A stretch of DNA of 64,000 bases. Source: Arthrobacter nitrophenolicus. GTDB lineage: Bacteria > Actinomycetota > Actinomycetes > Actinomycetales > Micrococcaceae. Shown piece by piece: positions 49,837-60,675 of this stretch. Below the pieces are notes generated by a model, which saw only the letters and a list, made by a program, of their open reading frames with translations, was not told where the DNA came from and made no database searches. A program made the translations under genes and the position numbers. Where the stretch lies: NCBI RefSeq assembly GCF_000332815.1, contig NZ_AOFD01000009.1:34567-98566 (forward strand), in the 5' to 3' direction. The stretch's first letter is position 1, and each line of letters opens with the position of its first letter.

Positions 49837-49897
49837 GTTGCTCTATCACTCTTGGTCCCCAAACCGGGGTTTTAGGGACCAAAAGTGATAGAGCAAC
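49837..49897. repeat. 61-bp palindrome, copy C
   Basis: Opens GTTGCTCTATCACTCTTGG and closes TGATAGAGCAAC. Inner bases differ from copies A and B, but the two arms change together (including G-U pairs), so the hairpin is kept. It sits between the convergent DUF559 gene (stop six bases away) and ino1 (stop ten bases away). Confidence 0.92.
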
Positions 49898-49906
49898 GGA
49901 AGGGGG

Positions 49907-50992
49907 TTAGCGCTCCAGGTCGCCGCGGATGAAGGCTTCCACCTTTTCGCGGGCGAGGTCGTCGTTGAACTGCTCCGGCGGCGACTTCATGAAGTAGCTC
50001 GAGGCGGAGAGCAGCGGGCCGCCGATGCCGCGGTCCAGGCCGATCTTGGCGGCTCGGATGGCGTCGATGATCACGCCGGCGGAGTTGGGCGAGTCCCAGA
50101 CCTCCAGCTTGTACTCCAGCGAGACGGGGGCGTCACCGAAGTTGCGGCCCTCGAGGCGGACGAACGCCCACTTGCGGTCGTCGAGCCACTGGACGTAGTC
50201 GGACGGTCCGATGTGGACGTCCTTCGCTGCCAGCTCGGCCTCGACGTTGGAAGTGACGGCCTGGGTCTTGGAGATCTTCTTGGACTCCAGGCGGTCGCGT
50301 TCCAGCATGTTCTTGAAGTCCATGTTGCCGCCAACGTTCAGCTGGTACGTGCGGTCCAGGGTGACGCCGCGGTCCTCGAACAGCTTGGCCATGACGCGGT
50401 GCGTGATGGTGGCACCGATCTGGCTCTTGATGTCGTCACCCACGATCGGCACACCGGCAGCGGTGAACTTGTCAGCCCACTCCTTGGTGCCGGCGATGAA
50501 GACGGGCAGGGCGTTGACGAAGGCGACGCCGGCGTCGATGGCAGCCTGGGCGTAGAACTCGGCAGCATCCTGGGAACCGACGGGCAGGTAGCAGACCAGG
50601 ACGTCAACCTTGGCGTCCTTGAGGGCCTGGACCACGTCCACGGGCTCTTCGGTGGACTCCTCGATGGTCTCGAGGTAGTACTTGCCCAGGCCGTCCAGGG
50701 TGTGGCCGCGCTGGACGGTAACGCCGGTGGGCGGCACGTCGGCGATCTTGATGGTGTTGTTTTCGCTGGCCAGGATGGCGTCGGCCAGGTCGTGCCCGAC
50801 CTTCTTGCCGTCGACGTCGAACGCGGCGACGAATTCAACATCACCCACGTGGTACTGGCCGAACTCAACGTGCATCAGGCCCGGGATGGTGGTGTTGGGG
50901 TCGGCATCCTTGTAGTACTGGACGCCCTGGACCAGCGAAGCGGCGCAGTTGCCTACGCCGACGATGGCAACACGGATCGGATGTGAAGACAC
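49907..50992 (-). CDS. ino1: Inositol-3-phosphate synthase
   Basis: A 361-residue NAD-dependent enzyme turning glucose 6-phosphate into 1L-myo-inositol 1-phosphate, needed for mycothiol and phosphatidylinositol. It opens [21 protein letters not shown], and has [33 protein letters not shown] and the [22 protein letters not shown] block with its catalytic lysines. The short actinobacterial form is normal at about 360 residues. The GTG 50992 is supported by AAAGGAG eight bases upstream. Confidence 0.97.
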   Translation of the reverse strand: MSSHPIRVAIVGVGNCAASLVQGVQYYKDADPNTTIPGLMHVEFGQYHVGDVEFVAAFDVDGKKVGHDLADAILASENNTIKIADVPPTGVTVQRGHTLDGLGKYYLETIEESTEEPVDVVQALKDAKVDVLVCYLPVGSQDAAEFYAQAAIDAGVAFVNALPVFIAGTKEWADKFTAAGVPIVGDDIKSQIGATITHRVMAKLFEDRGVTLDRTYQLNVGGNMDFKNMLERDRLESKKISKTQAVTSNVEAELAAKDVHIGPSDYVQWLDDRKWAFVRLEGRNFGDAPVSLEYKLEVWDSPNSAGVIIDAIRAAKIGLDRGIGGPLLSASSYFMKSPPEQFNDDLAREKVEAFIRGDLER

Positions 50993-51100
50993 GGAACTCC
51001 TTTGAGGACAAAACGTCAGCCGGCCGGGGTGCGTCGGGGAGGATCGCGACGGCGGCCGGCTGGTACGGCGCCGCGCGGCGCCTTTTCATAGTACCCAACA

Positions 51101-51134
51101 GCGCGGGACGGGGCATTGTTCCCCCGTCCCGCGC
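51101..51134 (-). terminator. Hairpin after the aldo/keto reductase gene
   Basis: A 13-bp perfect stem GCGCGGGACGGGG with its complement around an eight-base loop, nine bases past the stop at 51143 on the reverse strand. It separates that gene from ino1 downstream. Confidence 0.75.
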
Positions 51135-51142
51135 TTCAACAA

Positions 51143-52186
51143 TCAGGAAACCGGCTGCTTCCACAGGTTGATGTCCGATTCGACGGCAAATTCGTCGATC
51201 GCTGTCAGCTCCTCGGACGTAAAGTCCAGGTTGTTGATGGCGGCCAGTGAGTCCTCCAGCTGGCGGACGCTGGACGCGCCGATGAGCGCAGACGTGACCG
51301 GGGAGCCCTTGGGCTGGTCGCGCAGGATCCAGGCGATGGCCATCTGCGCCAGGGACTGTCCCCGGCCTTCGGCGATGGCGTGGAGCCCGCGGATCCGGTC
51401 CAGTTTCTCGTCAGTGATGGCATCCTCCGACAGGAAGCGGGCCTTGGCTGCGCGGGAGTCGGCGGGAATGCCGTTGAGGTACCGGTTGGTCAGCATGCCC
51501 TGGGCCAGGGGCGAGAAGGCAATGGACCCGGCGCCCACCTGGTCGAGGACCTCGTACAGGTTGGGCGAACCGTCCTCGGTCCAGCGGTTCAGCATGGAGT
51601 AGCTGGGCTGATGGATCAGCAGCGGCGTCCCCAGTTCCTTCAGGATCCGTGCGGCCTCGATGGTCTGCTCCGGCGTGTAGGAGGAGATACCGGCGTAGAG
51701 GGCCTTTCCGGAGCGGACGGCGTGGTCCAGGGCCCCCATGGTCTCCTCCATCGGGGTTTCCGGATCGGGCCGGTGGCTGTAGAAGATGTCCACGTAGTCC
51801 AGGCCCATCCGCTGCAGGGACTGGTCCAGGCTGGAGATGAGGTATTTGCGGGACCCCCATTCGCCGTAGGGCCCGGGCCACATGTAGTACCCGGCCTTGG
51901 TGGAGATGACCAGCTCGTCACGGTAGGGCTTGAAGTCGTCCTGCAGGTGCCGGCCGAAGTTGGTCTCGGCGGAGCCGTCCGGCGGGCCGTAGTTGTTGGC
52001 AAGGTCGAAGTGGTTGACGCCGAGGTCGAACGCGCGGCGGAGGATGGCGCGCTGTTCGTCAAAGCGCTTGTCGTCACCGAAGTTGTGCCACAGGCCCAGC
52101 GAGATGGCTGGAAGCTTCAGGCCGCTGCGGCCGACGCGTCGGTAGGGCATGGAATCGTAGCGGTCCCCCGCTGCAGAAAAAGTCAT
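51143..52186 (-). CDS. Aldo/keto reductase (YghZ/Gpr-like)
   Basis: A 347-residue NADPH-dependent reductase with the AKR14-like blocks YRRVGRSGLKLPAISLGLWHNFGD, FDLANNYGPPDGSAE (catalytic Tyr in NNYG, Asp in FDLAN) and YVDIFYSHRPDPETPMEETMGAL, matching L-glyceraldehyde 3-phosphate reductase/YghZ-type proteins. ATG 52186 is chosen for GGATGGA upstream. Physiological substrate unknown; likely aldehyde detoxification. A hairpin terminator follows. Confidence 0.92.
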   Translation of the reverse strand: MTFSAAGDRYDSMPYRRVGRSGLKLPAISLGLWHNFGDDKRFDEQRAILRRAFDLGVNHFDLANNYGPPDGSAETNFGRHLQDDFKPYRDELVISTKAGYYMWPGPYGEWGSRKYLISSLDQSLQRMGLDYVDIFYSHRPDPETPMEETMGALDHAVRSGKALYAGISSYTPEQTIEAARILKELGTPLLIHQPSYSMLNRWTEDGSPNLYEVLDQVGAGSIAFSPLAQGMLTNRYLNGIPADSRAAKARFLSEDAITDEKLDRIRGLHAIAEGRGQSLAQMAIAWILRDQPKGSPVTSALIGASSVRQLEDSLAAINNLDFTSEELTAIDEFAVESDINLWKQPVS

Positions 52187-52239
52187 ACATTCCATCCTGC
52201 CAGCTGTGACCCCGGTAACAGGACAACGATGGAAAGTTA

Positions 52240-52271
52240 CGCCGCGGGCTGACAACAGCCGGCCCGCGGCG
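52240..52271 (-). terminator. Hairpin after treZ
   Basis: A perfect ten-bp stem CGCCGCGGGC/GCCCGCGGCG with a 12-base loop, 17 bases past the treZ stop on the reverse strand. Likely end of the glgX-treY-treZ operon. Confidence 0.65.
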
Positions 52272-52288
52272 CCACTTCAGTCCATCAC

Positions 52289-54056
52289 TCAGGACTTCAG
52301 GATTGCTGCGCTCCACGGCGCCAGGGCCAGAGCCTCGCCCTCCAGGCCGGTCGCCTCATCCGTGGCCAGCAGGACGGACCCGGCGGCGCCGTCCAGCCGG
52401 ATCTTGGCGTCGGAGAAGTTGATCAGCACCTCGACGCTGCCGCGGCGGAACCGCAGCCAGCGCTCGTCGTCGTCGAACGCCACATCCGTTTCCGTGAACC
52501 CCAGCCCGGCCAGCTCGGTATGCTGCGCCGCAGGGCGGTCAGCTGCCGGTACAGGTCCAGCAGCCGCGAGTGGTCGCCGGTGGCGGCCTCGTCCCAGTCC
52601 AGCCTGGACCGGCGGAAGGTTTCCGGATCCTGGGGATCGGGCACGACGGCGGGATCCCACCCCATGCGCTCGAACTCCCTGATGCGCCCTTCCGCGGTGG
52701 CCTTGCCGAGCTCGGGTTCCGGGTGCGACGTGAAGAACTGCCACGGCGTGGAGGCACCCCATTCCTCCCCCATGAACAGCATGGGGGTGAACGGCGAGGT
52801 GAGCGTGAGCACGGCGGCCACAGCCAGCTGCCCGTAGGACAGCGACTGCGAGAGCCTGTCCCCCGTGGCCCGGTTGCCGATCTGGTCGTGGTTCTGGTTG
52901 CAGACCACCAGCGCCGCGGGGTGCACCAGTGCGGTGTTGATGGGCCTGCCGTGGTGCCGGCCGCGGAAGCTGGAGTAGCTGCCGTCGTGCAGGAACCCGT
53001 CCTTCAGCACCTTGGCGAGCACGGCCAGGGAGTCGAAGTCGGAGTAGTACCCGGTGGTTTCGCCGCTGACGTTCACGTGGACGGCGTGGTGGAAGTCGTC
53101 GCTCCACTGCCCCGCCAGCCGTAGCCGTTGGCATCCCGCGGGTAGAGCAGGCGCGGGTTGTTCAGGTCCGATTCGGCGATGAGCGTCTTGGGCAGCCCCG
53201 TTTCCGCGGCCACGGCATCGCCCAGGGCGCCGAGTTCCTCGAGGAGGTGCACGGCGCGCTCGTCCCGGAAGGCGTGCACGGCGTCCAGTCGGAGCCCGTC
53301 CACGTGGTAGTCCCGCAGCCACAGGGCGGCGTTCTCCAAAATGTATTCGCGCACCACGTCCGAGCCGGCACCGTCCAGGTTCAGGGAATCGCCCCAGGTG
53401 TTGGCGTCCCCCTGCTTCAGGTAGGGGCCGAACTTGGGCAGGTAGTTGCCGCTGGGTCCGAGGTGGTTGTAGACCACGTCCTGGATGACGCCCAGCCCGG
53501 CCGCGTGGGCGGCGTCCACGAACCGCTGGTACGCGGCCGGCCCGCCGTAGCCCTCGTGGACGGAGTACCACTGCACGCCGTCGTAGCCCCAGTTGTGGGT
53601 TCCGTTGAACCCGTTGACGGGCAGCAGTTCCACGAAGTCGATGCCCAGCCCGGCCAGGTAGCCCAGCTTTTCCGCCGCGGCGTCCAGGGTCCCGGCAGGC
53701 GTGAAGGTGCCCACGTGGAGCTCGTAGATTACCGAGCCTGTCAGGTCCTTGCCGCGCCAGCCGGAGTCCTGCCAGGCGTAGGAGGCGGGATCGAATGTCC
53801 TGGACAGCTCATGGACGCCCGACGGCAGCCGGCGGGACCGGGGGTCGGGCAGGGGCTTGCTGTCCCCGTCCAGCAGGTAGCCGTAGTCCACCTCGCCCTG
53901 GGCGGGGGCGCCGGGGGCGGTCCACCACCCTCCGGAGCCGGGCGCCGTCTCCTTTTTCTGCATCGCGTACTCCCGGCCATCGGCCAGCAGGACCACGGAC
54001 CCGGCCTCCGGCGCCCACACATCGAAGCGTTCGGGACCGTCATTGACGAGGGTCAT
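52289..54056 (-). pseudogene. treZ: Malto-oligosyltrehalose trehalohydrolase TreZ, two frameshifts as read
   Basis: About 589 residues when corrected, a GH13 enzyme cutting trehalose from maltooligosyl-trehalose. An N-terminal beta domain ([18 protein letters not shown]) precedes the barrel, with [32 protein letters not shown], the nucleophile in [12 protein letters not shown], the acid/base in LIAESDLN, and [16 protein letters not shown]. Frame breaks: near 53115 (YGWRG should continue [11 protein letters not shown]; one G lost from a run) and near 52530 (LRRSIP should continue [11 protein letters not shown]; one base lost). The ATG 54056 overlaps the treY stop (ATGA). Probably intact in the organism. 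Confidence 0.92.
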
Positions 54057-56383
54057 GCCTTCTCTCCATCCACCGGAACCAGCAAAGCCACGGGGTAGGT
54101 ACCCAGGACATCCGCCACCAAAACGGGTCCGGGCCCGAAGGCGGTGCCGGTGAGTTCGTCACGCATCGGAGCGCGAAGTTCGACGGCGGTGTCCCGCCAG
54201 CCGCCGCCGGCTTCCAGTCCGGCGGGAAGCCGGGTGGCCAGGGTCACCGCTCCGGGCGACGTTTCCGACGTGCCGCGGGAAAACGCCAGCAGATGGCGGG
54301 CTGCGGCGCCGGAGGCAGTCACCGGGGTGTAGCCCTGGAACAGTTCCGGCCGGTCCCTGCGCAGGCGGAGTGCCCGCGCGGTGGCCAGGAGCTTGCTGGC
54401 TTCCGTCCCGGCGTCCGGCAACGTCCCGCCGTCGATCCTTGCCAGTTCTTCGCGGCGGAGCGCAAAGTCGACGGGCCGCCGGTTGTCCGGGTCCGTCAAG
54501 GACCGCTCCCAGAACTCGCTGCCCTGGTAGACGTCCGGCACGCCGGGCATGGTGAGCTGGACGAGTTTTGCCGACAGTGAGTTGGAGGCGGCATAGGCGT
54601 CGATCCGCGCCACGAACTCCGCCACGGCCTGGTTGACCCGGGGGTTATCGAACGCCGCGTCCACGGCCGCCTTCACCGCGGACTCAAAGTCCTCGTTGGG
54701 CTCCGTCCACGTGGTGGAGTTGCCGGCCTCGCGGGCGGCCTTTTCGGCGTACCCCTGGAGCCGTTCCCGGCTGGCGGGCCAGGCGCCGACGATGGCCTGC
54801 CAGAGCAGGTTCTCGTACGGGCCGTCCGGCACCGGCGCCAGCTCGCGCAGGGTGTCCAGCGTGGCGGTCCACTCCTGCGGCAGCTCGGCGATCACGGAGA
54901 TCCGGGCCCGCGCGTCCTCGCTGCGCTTGGTGTCGTGCGTGGACATGGTGGTCATCGACAGCGGCAGGTCCTGCTGCCGACGGCGCATCCGGTGGTGGAA
55001 TTCGTCCGGCGTAACCGCGAACTCGGTGGGTTCGGCACCCACCTCGGTCAGGGTTCCCAAACGGGTGTAGCGGTAGAACGCGGTGTCCTCCACGCCCTTG
55101 GCCATCACCATGCCGGAGGTCTGCTGGAACCGGACCGCAATCGGGTTTGAGGGGTCCAGCAGCAGCGGCAGGAGGGTTCCCACGGCAACGGCGAGATCCG
55201 GCCGGTGTTCGGCCGCGGACTCGCACGCTTCCTTGAGGACCTCGGCGCCGGTGGGCAGGTAGGTGCGGTAGACCGGGAAGGAGGCGATGATCTCCGCGAT
55301 GGCATCCGCCGCCTGGTCCTGGGGCAGGCCGTAGGATTCCGGCACCAGCCGGGCCAGGCGCAGCACCTCGGAACGCAGGATGCCGTCGGCGATCATGCGC
55401 TTGGTTCCGCGGATCATCCGGGCATAGTCTGCCGGTTCCGGTGCCCCGCGCAGGTCCGCGTCCAGCCGGTCCAGCGCAGATTGCCCGGCGGGGTCCACAA
55501 ACACGCGGTCCACGTCAGCCAGGGCGTCGTAGCCGGTGGTGCCTTCGCAGGCGAAGTCGCCGGGCAGGACCTCGCCCGGCTCAAGGATTTTCTCCACCAG
55601 GACATAAGCCCCACCGGTCAGGTCCTTGAGCCAGCGGAGGTACCCGGCCGGATCGGCCAGCCCGTCCGGGTGGTCCACCCGGAGTCCGTCCACCAGTCCC
55701 TCACGGAACCAGCGGCCCACCTCGGCATGGGCTTCCTCGAAGACCTTGGGGTCCTCGACCCGGATGCCCGCCAGGGTGGTGACGGCGAAGAAGCGGCGGT
55801 AGTTGAGCTCGGCATCCGCGCGGCGCCAGCCCATCAGCTCGTAGTGCTGCCGGCTGTGGACCTCCTGCGGGGAGTCGCCCTCCGTGTAGGTGCCCGGAGC
55901 AAGCGGGAAGCGGTGGTCGTAGTAGCGGAGCTCGCCGTCCACCACTTCCAGCTCGTCCAGGTCCTCATCAGAACCGAGCATGGGCAGCCGGATCTTGCCG
56001 CCGCCGAGGTCCCAGTCGACGTCGAACGCTTCCGCGTACGGTGAGCCGCGGCCCTCCCGGAGCAGCGACCACCACCAGGGGTTCTGCGGCGGTGAGGCAA
56101 CCCCCACGTGGTTGGGCACGATGTCCACCAGGACGCCCATGCCGTGCTCGCGGGCCGCCGTGGACAGTGCCAGCAGTCCCTCCGGGCCGCCGCGGGCGGG
56201 GTCGACGGCGGACGGGTCGGTCACGTCGTAGCCGTGGTCCGAGCCCTGCTCCGCGGTGAGGATGGGTGAAAGGTACACCCAGTCCACACCCAGCGATTTC
56301 AGGTACGGAACCTGCTCGGCGGCATCAAACAGCGTGAAACTGCTGCGGATCTGCAGCCGGTACGTGGATGCGGGGGCCCTCAC
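54053..56383 (-). CDS. treY: Malto-oligosyltrehalose synthase TreY
   Basis: A 776-residue GH13 enzyme rearranging the reducing-end alpha-1,4 bond of maltodextrin to alpha-1,1. Blocks include [70 protein letters not shown] with the nucleophile, YVLVEKIL with the acid/base, and [14 protein letters not shown] start 56383 overlaps the glgX stop; its own stop overlaps treZ. Intact. Confidence 0.97.
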   Translation of the reverse strand: MRAPASTYRLQIRSSFTLFDAAEQVPYLKSLGVDWVYLSPILTAEQGSDHGYDVTDPSAVDPARGGPEGLLALSTAAREHGMGVLVDIVPNHVGVASPPQNPWWWSLLREGRGSPYAEAFDVDWDLGGGKIRLPMLGSDEDLDELEVVDGELRYYDHRFPLAPGTYTEGDSPQEVHSRQHYELMGWRRADAELNYRRFFAVTTLAGIRVEDPKVFEEAHAEVGRWFREGLVDGLRVDHPDGLADPAGYLRWLKDLTGGAYVLVEKILEPGEVLPGDFACEGTTGYDALADVDRVFVDPAGQSALDRLDADLRGAPEPADYARMIRGTKRMIADGILRSEVLRLARLVPESYGLPQDQAADAIAEIIASFPVYRTYLPTGAEVLKEACESAAEHRPDLAVAVGTLLPLLLDPSNPIAVRFQQTSGMVMAKGVEDTAFYRYTRLGTLTEVGAEPTEFAVTPDEFHHRMRRRQQDLPLSMTTMSTHDTKRSEDARARISVIAELPQEWTATLDTLRELAPVPDGPYENLLWQAIVGAWPASRERLQGYAEKAAREAGNSTTWTEPNEDFESAVKAAVDAAFDNPRVNQAVAEFVARIDAYAASNSLSAKLVQLTMPGVPDVYQGSEFWERSLTDPDNRRPVDFALRREELARIDGGTLPDAGTEASKLLATARALRLRRDRPELFQGYTPVTASGAAARHLLAFSRGTSETSPGAVTLATRLPAGLEAGGGWRDTAVELRAPMRDELTGTAFGPGPVLVADVLGTYPVALLVPVDGEKA

Positions 56384-58635
56384 TTTGTCGCAGCCTTCCG
56401 CTCCCCCACCTTGGTGGTCTTTCCGGGTTCCGCCACGGCGGGGGTGCTGATGGTTTCCGTCTCGCTGCTGGACGTCTGGGTCAGCGCGGCCAGGGATGCG
56501 GCTACGGAGTGGTCCGGCTCGACTTCCTCAACGGTGTGGGCGCGCAGGACAACCAGGGACTTGGCTTCAACCGGCAGCGGCTGCCCGGCCGGAACCGGTT
56601 CAGTGTCGGCGTTCTGCCCGGCAGTGTCAATGATGATGTCCCAGGCCGGCGCGTACTCGTCGGACGGCAGCGTGAACTTAACAGTGTCATCGTGGGCGTT
56701 GAAGAACAGCAGGAAGCTCACGTCGGTGATCCTGCGTCCACGGGTGTCCTTGCCCTGGATGCCGTCCCCGTTCAGGAAGACGCCCACGGAGCGGCCGAAC
56801 CCGCTGTCCCAGGCCTCGGGTTTCATCGTTTCGCCGGAGGGGTCCAGCCATACGATGTCCGGCAGCCGTTCGCCTTCTCCCCGGAGGACGGGCCGTCCGT
56901 CGAAGAACCGGCTGCGGCGGAAGGTGGGATGCTTGGCGCGGAGCGCGTTCACTGCGGCAGTGAACTCGATCAGCGGCTGGTCGATGCTGTCCCAGTTGAT
57001 CCAGGTCAGTTCGGAGTCCTGGCAGTAGCCGTTGTTGTTGCCCTTCTGGGTGCGGCCCAGCTCGTCGCCGTGCAGGAGCATGGGCACGCCCTGGGACAGG
57101 AGCAGCGAGGCGATGAAGTTCCGTTGCTGGCGCGCACGCAGCGCCAGCACCTTCGGATCGTCCGTGGGACCTTCGGCACCGCAGTTCCAGGACCGGTTGT
57201 GGGACTCGCCGTCGTTGTTGCCCTCGCCGTTGGCCTCATTGTGCTTCTCGTTGTAGGACACCAGGTCCGCGAGCGTGAAGCCGTCGTGGGCCGTGACGAA
57301 GTTAATGGAGGCGACAGGGCGGCGGCCGGAGTGCTCGTAGAGATCCGCCGAGCCCGTGATGCGGGAGGCGAACTCGCCAAGAGTGGCGGGCTCACCCCGC
57401 CAGAAGTCGCGGACAGTGTCGCGGTACTTCCCGTTCCATTCGGTCCACTGCGGCGGGAAGTTGCCCACCTGGTAGCCACCGGGTCCAACGTCCCACGGCT
57501 CGGCAATGAGCTTGACCTGGGAAACTACCGGGTCCTGCTGGATGAGTTCGAAGAAGGTGGACAGCTTGTCCACGTCGTAGAACTCCCGGGCCAGGGTGGA
57601 TGCGAGGTCGAAGCGGAAGCCGTCCACGTGCATCTCGGTGACCCAGTAGCGCAGCGAGTCCATGATCAACTGCAGGGAGTGCGGGTGCCGGACGTTCAGC
57701 GAGTTGCCGGTGCCCGTGTAGTCCATGTAGTGCTTTTCGTCGCCCTCCATCAGCCGGTAGTAGGCGGCGTTGTCGATGCCCTTGAAGGACAGCGTGGGGC
57801 CCAGGTGGTTGCCTTCGGCGGTGTGGTTGTAGACCACGTCAAGGATGACCTCGATGCCCGCCTTGTGCAGCGAGCGGACCATGGCCTTGAAGTCCTGGAC
57901 CTGCATGCCGTTATCGCCGGTGGAGCTGTAGGTGTTCTGGGGCGCGAAGAAGCCGATGGTGTTGTAGCCCCAGTAGTTGTTCAGGCCCTTGTCCTCAAGG
58001 GTGCCGTCATTGACGAACTGGTGGACCGGCATGAGCTCGATGGCGGTCACGCCGAGCTTCTGCAGGTGGGAAATGACGGCGGGATGCGCCACGCCGGCGT
58101 AGGTTCCGCGCTGTTCCTCGGGCACGTCCGGGTGCAGCTGGGTGAGGCCCTTGACATGGGCCTCGTAGATGACGGACTGGTGGTAGGGGATGCGCAGCTG
58201 CTGGTCGCCCTCCCAGTCGAAGAACGGGTTGATGACGACGCCCATCATCATGTGCTTGGCGGAATCCGCGTTATTGATGGAGTCAGGCTCGCCCAGGTTG
58301 TAGGTGAACAGCGCCGGGTCCCAGTCGATCTGGCCGTGGATGGCCTTGGCGTAGGGGTCCAGCAGGAGCTTGTTCGGGTTGAACCGGTTGCCCGAGGCGG
58401 GGTCGTAGGTTCCGTGCACGCGGTAGCCGTACTTCTGGCCGGGCTGGACCTGCGGGATGTAGCAGTGCCAGACGTAGCCGTCCACTTCGTCCAGCGTGAT
58501 GCGGGTTTCCTTGCCGTCGTCGTCGAAGAGGCACAGTTCCACTTTTTCTGCTCGTTCGCTGAACAGGGCGAAGTTGGTGCCGGTGCCGTTGTAGGTGGCG
58601 CCAAGCGGATAAGCCGATCCAGGCCAGACTTCCAT
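56380..58635 (-). CDS. glgX: Glycogen debranching enzyme GlgX
   Basis: A 751-residue isoamylase-type GH13 enzyme removing branches from glycogen to feed TreY/TreZ. It has the N-terminal CBM48-like [21 protein letters not shown], then [33 protein letters not shown] with the nucleophile, [17 protein letters not shown] with the acid/base, and [23 protein letters not shown] 58635 is supported by AGGAG five bases before it. A Ser/Thr/Ala-rich C-terminal tail of about 40 residues is extra to the fold. First gene of the trehalose operon. Confidence 0.96.
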   Translation of the reverse strand: MEVWPGSAYPLGATYNGTGTNFALFSERAEKVELCLFDDDGKETRITLDEVDGYVWHCYIPQVQPGQKYGYRVHGTYDPASGNRFNPNKLLLDPYAKAIHGQIDWDPALFTYNLGEPDSINNADSAKHMMMGVVINPFFDWEGDQQLRIPYHQSVIYEAHVKGLTQLHPDVPEEQRGTYAGVAHPAVISHLQKLGVTAIELMPVHQFVNDGTLEDKGLNNYWGYNTIGFFAPQNTYSSTGDNGMQVQDFKAMVRSLHKAGIEVILDVVYNHTAEGNHLGPTLSFKGIDNAAYYRLMEGDEKHYMDYTGTGNSLNVRHPHSLQLIMDSLRYWVTEMHVDGFRFDLASTLAREFYDVDKLSTFFELIQQDPVVSQVKLIAEPWDVGPGGYQVGNFPPQWTEWNGKYRDTVRDFWRGEPATLGEFASRITGSADLYEHSGRRPVASINFVTAHDGFTLADLVSYNEKHNEANGEGNNDGESHNRSWNCGAEGPTDDPKVLALRARQQRNFIASLLLSQGVPMLLHGDELGRTQKGNNNGYCQDSELTWINWDSIDQPLIEFTAAVNALRAKHPTFRRSRFFDGRPVLRGEGERLPDIVWLDPSGETMKPEAWDSGFGRSVGVFLNGDGIQGKDTRGRRITDVSFLLFFNAHDDTVKFTLPSDEYAPAWDIIIDTAGQNADTEPVPAGQPLPVEAKSLVVLRAHTVEEVEPDHSVAASLAALTQTSSSETETISTPAVAEPGKTTKVGERKAATK

Positions 58636-58699
58636 ATTGCTCCTCATCGTAGGTCGGCAGCGGTACCAAACCGCCCCCAGCTGCCGGTGCGAACTATGC

Positions 58700-60292
58700 C
58701 TACCGTAGCGGGTGGCTGTGACTTTTACGTTTCGGACCACCCGGATTGCTAAGCATGCTGACTTTACCCCAGGCGCCGGGAATCGCGCTGGCGATTACGC
58801 CAGCAGTGATCGGGCCTCCCGAGTTGGCGTCCGACGCCGCCCTCCCGGCTTTGCCGTGCAGGGCGGCTCCCAGCGCGGCAAGGGCAGCCCACCGGCCGTC
58901 CCCGTCAACGGCGAGTTCGTTCAAATGTTCGACGCCGGGACCCGCCTGGGCGAGCAGCGCACCGATGACGCCGGCCAGGACGTCGCCGCTGCCGGCGGTG
59001 GCGAGCCAGGGTGTGCCGTCCGCCTGGCTGTAGACGTCGCCGGAGGGTGCGGCCACCAGGGTGGAGGCGCCTTTGAGCAGGACGGTGGCGCCGGTGCGGG
59101 CGGCTGCGTCCCGGGCGGCTTCCAGTGTCGCCGCTTCGATGGCGGCGCGGTCTTCGGTTCCGCCAAGGCGCTGCAGCAGCGTGGCGAGCTCACCGGCGTG
59201 CGGGGTGAGGACCACGTGCGGGGCGAGCCGGTCCGGAAGGGCCGGCAGGGCGCCGGCGTCGGCCACGGTGGGGAGTCCGGAGTCAATGGCATCCCGGGCC
59301 CGCGCCAGCTGATCGTGGTCGTCGGGGCCCAGCCCGGAACCGACCAGCCACGCCTGCACCCGGTTCTCGGCCACCGAGCCGGTGCTGCACACCACTTCCG
59401 GGCAGGACTGGCGCACCAGGTCCGCCACCTCGGGCGGGCCCAGGTACCGCACCATCCCCACGCCCGCCGCAAGCGCGCCACGGCAGGCCAGCACTGCGGC
59501 TCCGGGGTAGGTTGCGGATCCCGCCACGACACCCAGGACGCCGCGCGAGTATTTGTGCGCGCGGCGGGCGGGGCCGGGCAGGAGTCCGGCGATGTCCGCC
59601 GATTCCAGCCGGCGCACGGAGGGGCGGGGAAAGTTGTCTTCGATGCCGATGGGCACCACGTGGACCCGGCCGGAATAGTCCGCGCCGGGGTCGGCCAGCA
59701 GTCCGCTCTTCGCGGCGCCGAACGTGACGGTCAGGTCCGCCGCCAGCACCGGTTCCACAGCCGCGCCCGTATCGGAGTCCACGCCGCTGGGCAGGTCGCA
59801 GGCCACCACGAATCCGTGCCCGGCCTGCCGGCGTGCCTCTACAATGGCCTTTACTAGGCCGGCAGCACTCCCCCGCAGCCCGCCTTTCGCGCCCGTTCCC
59901 AGGATGGCGTCAATCACGACGTCGGCGCGTGCGGTTTCCGCCGCAAGCCCGCCGGGTGCCGCGCCGGCGAGGTCATGGGTACGTCCGCCGGCGCGTTCAA
60001 AGGCGGCCAGGGCCTGCGGGTGCCCGGCACCTGAGGTGAGGACCGCCGTCGTACGCATCCCGCGGGCGGCGAGGAAGGCGGCCGCGTACAGCCCGTCACC
60101 GCCGTTGTTGCCCTTGCCTGCGAGCACCACCACGCGCGCGCCGTAAATGCGGCGGCCGCGGGCACGGAGCTCGGTGATGATGGCGTTGGCCAGCCCGTGG
60201 GCGGCGCGCTGCATCAGGACGTCGCCCAGCCCGGCCGCCAGGAGGGGTTCCTCGGCGGCCCGGACCTGCGTTCCGGTGAAGGCGCTGATCAT
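58700..60292 (-). CDS. nnr: Bifunctional NAD(P)H-hydrate epimerase/dehydratase
   Basis: A 530-residue repair enzyme for hydrated NAD(P)H. The N-terminal YjeF_N epimerase domain has VLAGKGNNGGDGLYAA and ACDLPSGVDSDTG; the C-terminal ADP-dependent dehydratase domain begins AHKYSRGVLGVVAGSATYPGAAVL and has VLTPHAGELATLL and the catalytic LATAGSGDVLAGV. It lies 31 bases after acpS on the same strand, a neighbourhood (glmS-acpS-nnr-alr) common in actinobacteria, although alr is elsewhere here. Confidence 0.95.
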   Translation of the reverse strand: MISAFTGTQVRAAEEPLLAAGLGDVLMQRAAHGLANAIITELRARGRRIYGARVVVLAGKGNNGGDGLYAAAFLAARGMRTTAVLTSGAGHPQALAAFERAGGRTHDLAGAAPGGLAAETARADVVIDAILGTGAKGGLRGSAAGLVKAIVEARRQAGHGFVVACDLPSGVDSDTGAAVEPVLAADLTVTFGAAKSGLLADPGADYSGRVHVVPIGIEDNFPRPSVRRLESADIAGLLPGPARRAHKYSRGVLGVVAGSATYPGAAVLACRGALAAGVGMVRYLGPPEVADLVRQSCPEVVCSTGSVAENRVQAWLVGSGLGPDDHDQLARARDAIDSGLPTVADAGALPALPDRLAPHVVLTPHAGELATLLQRLGGTEDRAAIEAATLEAARDAAARTGATVLLKGASTLVAAPSGDVYSQADGTPWLATAGSGDVLAGVIGALLAQAGPGVEHLNELAVDGDGRWAALAALGAALHGKAGRAASDANSGGPITAGVIASAIPGAWGKVSMLSNPGGPKRKSHSHPLR

Positions 60293-60323
60293 CCGGTTAC
60301 CTGGGGCCGGGCCCGGTGCAGGA

Positions 60324-60671
60324 TCAGCCCTCGGCCAGGACAGTGGCGGTGGCTATCCCGCCGTCGTGGCTGATGGAGAGGTGCCAGCGCTTGACGCCCT
60401 TGGCCTCGGCGACGGCCAGCACGGTGCCCTTGACCTGGACGGTGGGCCCGTTGTGGTCCAGGCCGATCCAGCAGTCCTGCCAGTTCATGCCGGCGGGCGC
60501 ACCCAGGACCTTGGCCACGGCTTCCTTGGCGGCGAACCGGGCGGCCAGGGACCGGATGTTCAGTTCCCGCTCCGCGGGGACGAACAAACGGTCCCGGAGT
60601 CCCGGTGTGCGCTGCAGCTGGCGGCCGAACCGCTCGATGTCAACGACGTCTACCCCAATGCCTACGATCAT
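60324..60671 (-). CDS. acpS: Holo-[acyl-carrier-protein] synthase
   Basis: A 115-residue phosphopantetheinyl transferase that activates acyl carrier protein using coenzyme A. It has the metal-binding [12 protein letters not shown] at the start, [13 protein letters not shown], and [15 protein letters not shown] near the end. Five bases separate it from the glmS stop upstream, so it is probably in the glmS-acpS-nnr transcript. Confidence 0.96.
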   Translation of the reverse strand: MIVGIGVDVVDIERFGRQLQRTPGLRDRLFVPAERELNIRSLAARFAAKEAVAKVLGAPAGMNWQDCWIGLDHNGPTVQVKGTVLAVAEAKGVKRWHLSISHDGGIATATVLAEG

Positions 60672-60675
60672 GGCA

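Noticed and set aside
51068..51083. 16-bp palindrome GGCGCCGCGCGGCGCC upstream of ino1
   Set aside because: Perfectly symmetric but short and entirely G/C; expected by chance in this base composition, with no second copy noticed nearby.
56368..58752. 794-residue forward open frame opposite glgX
   Set aside because: Pure antisense shadow of glgX; Val/His/Gln-rich with no recognisable motif.
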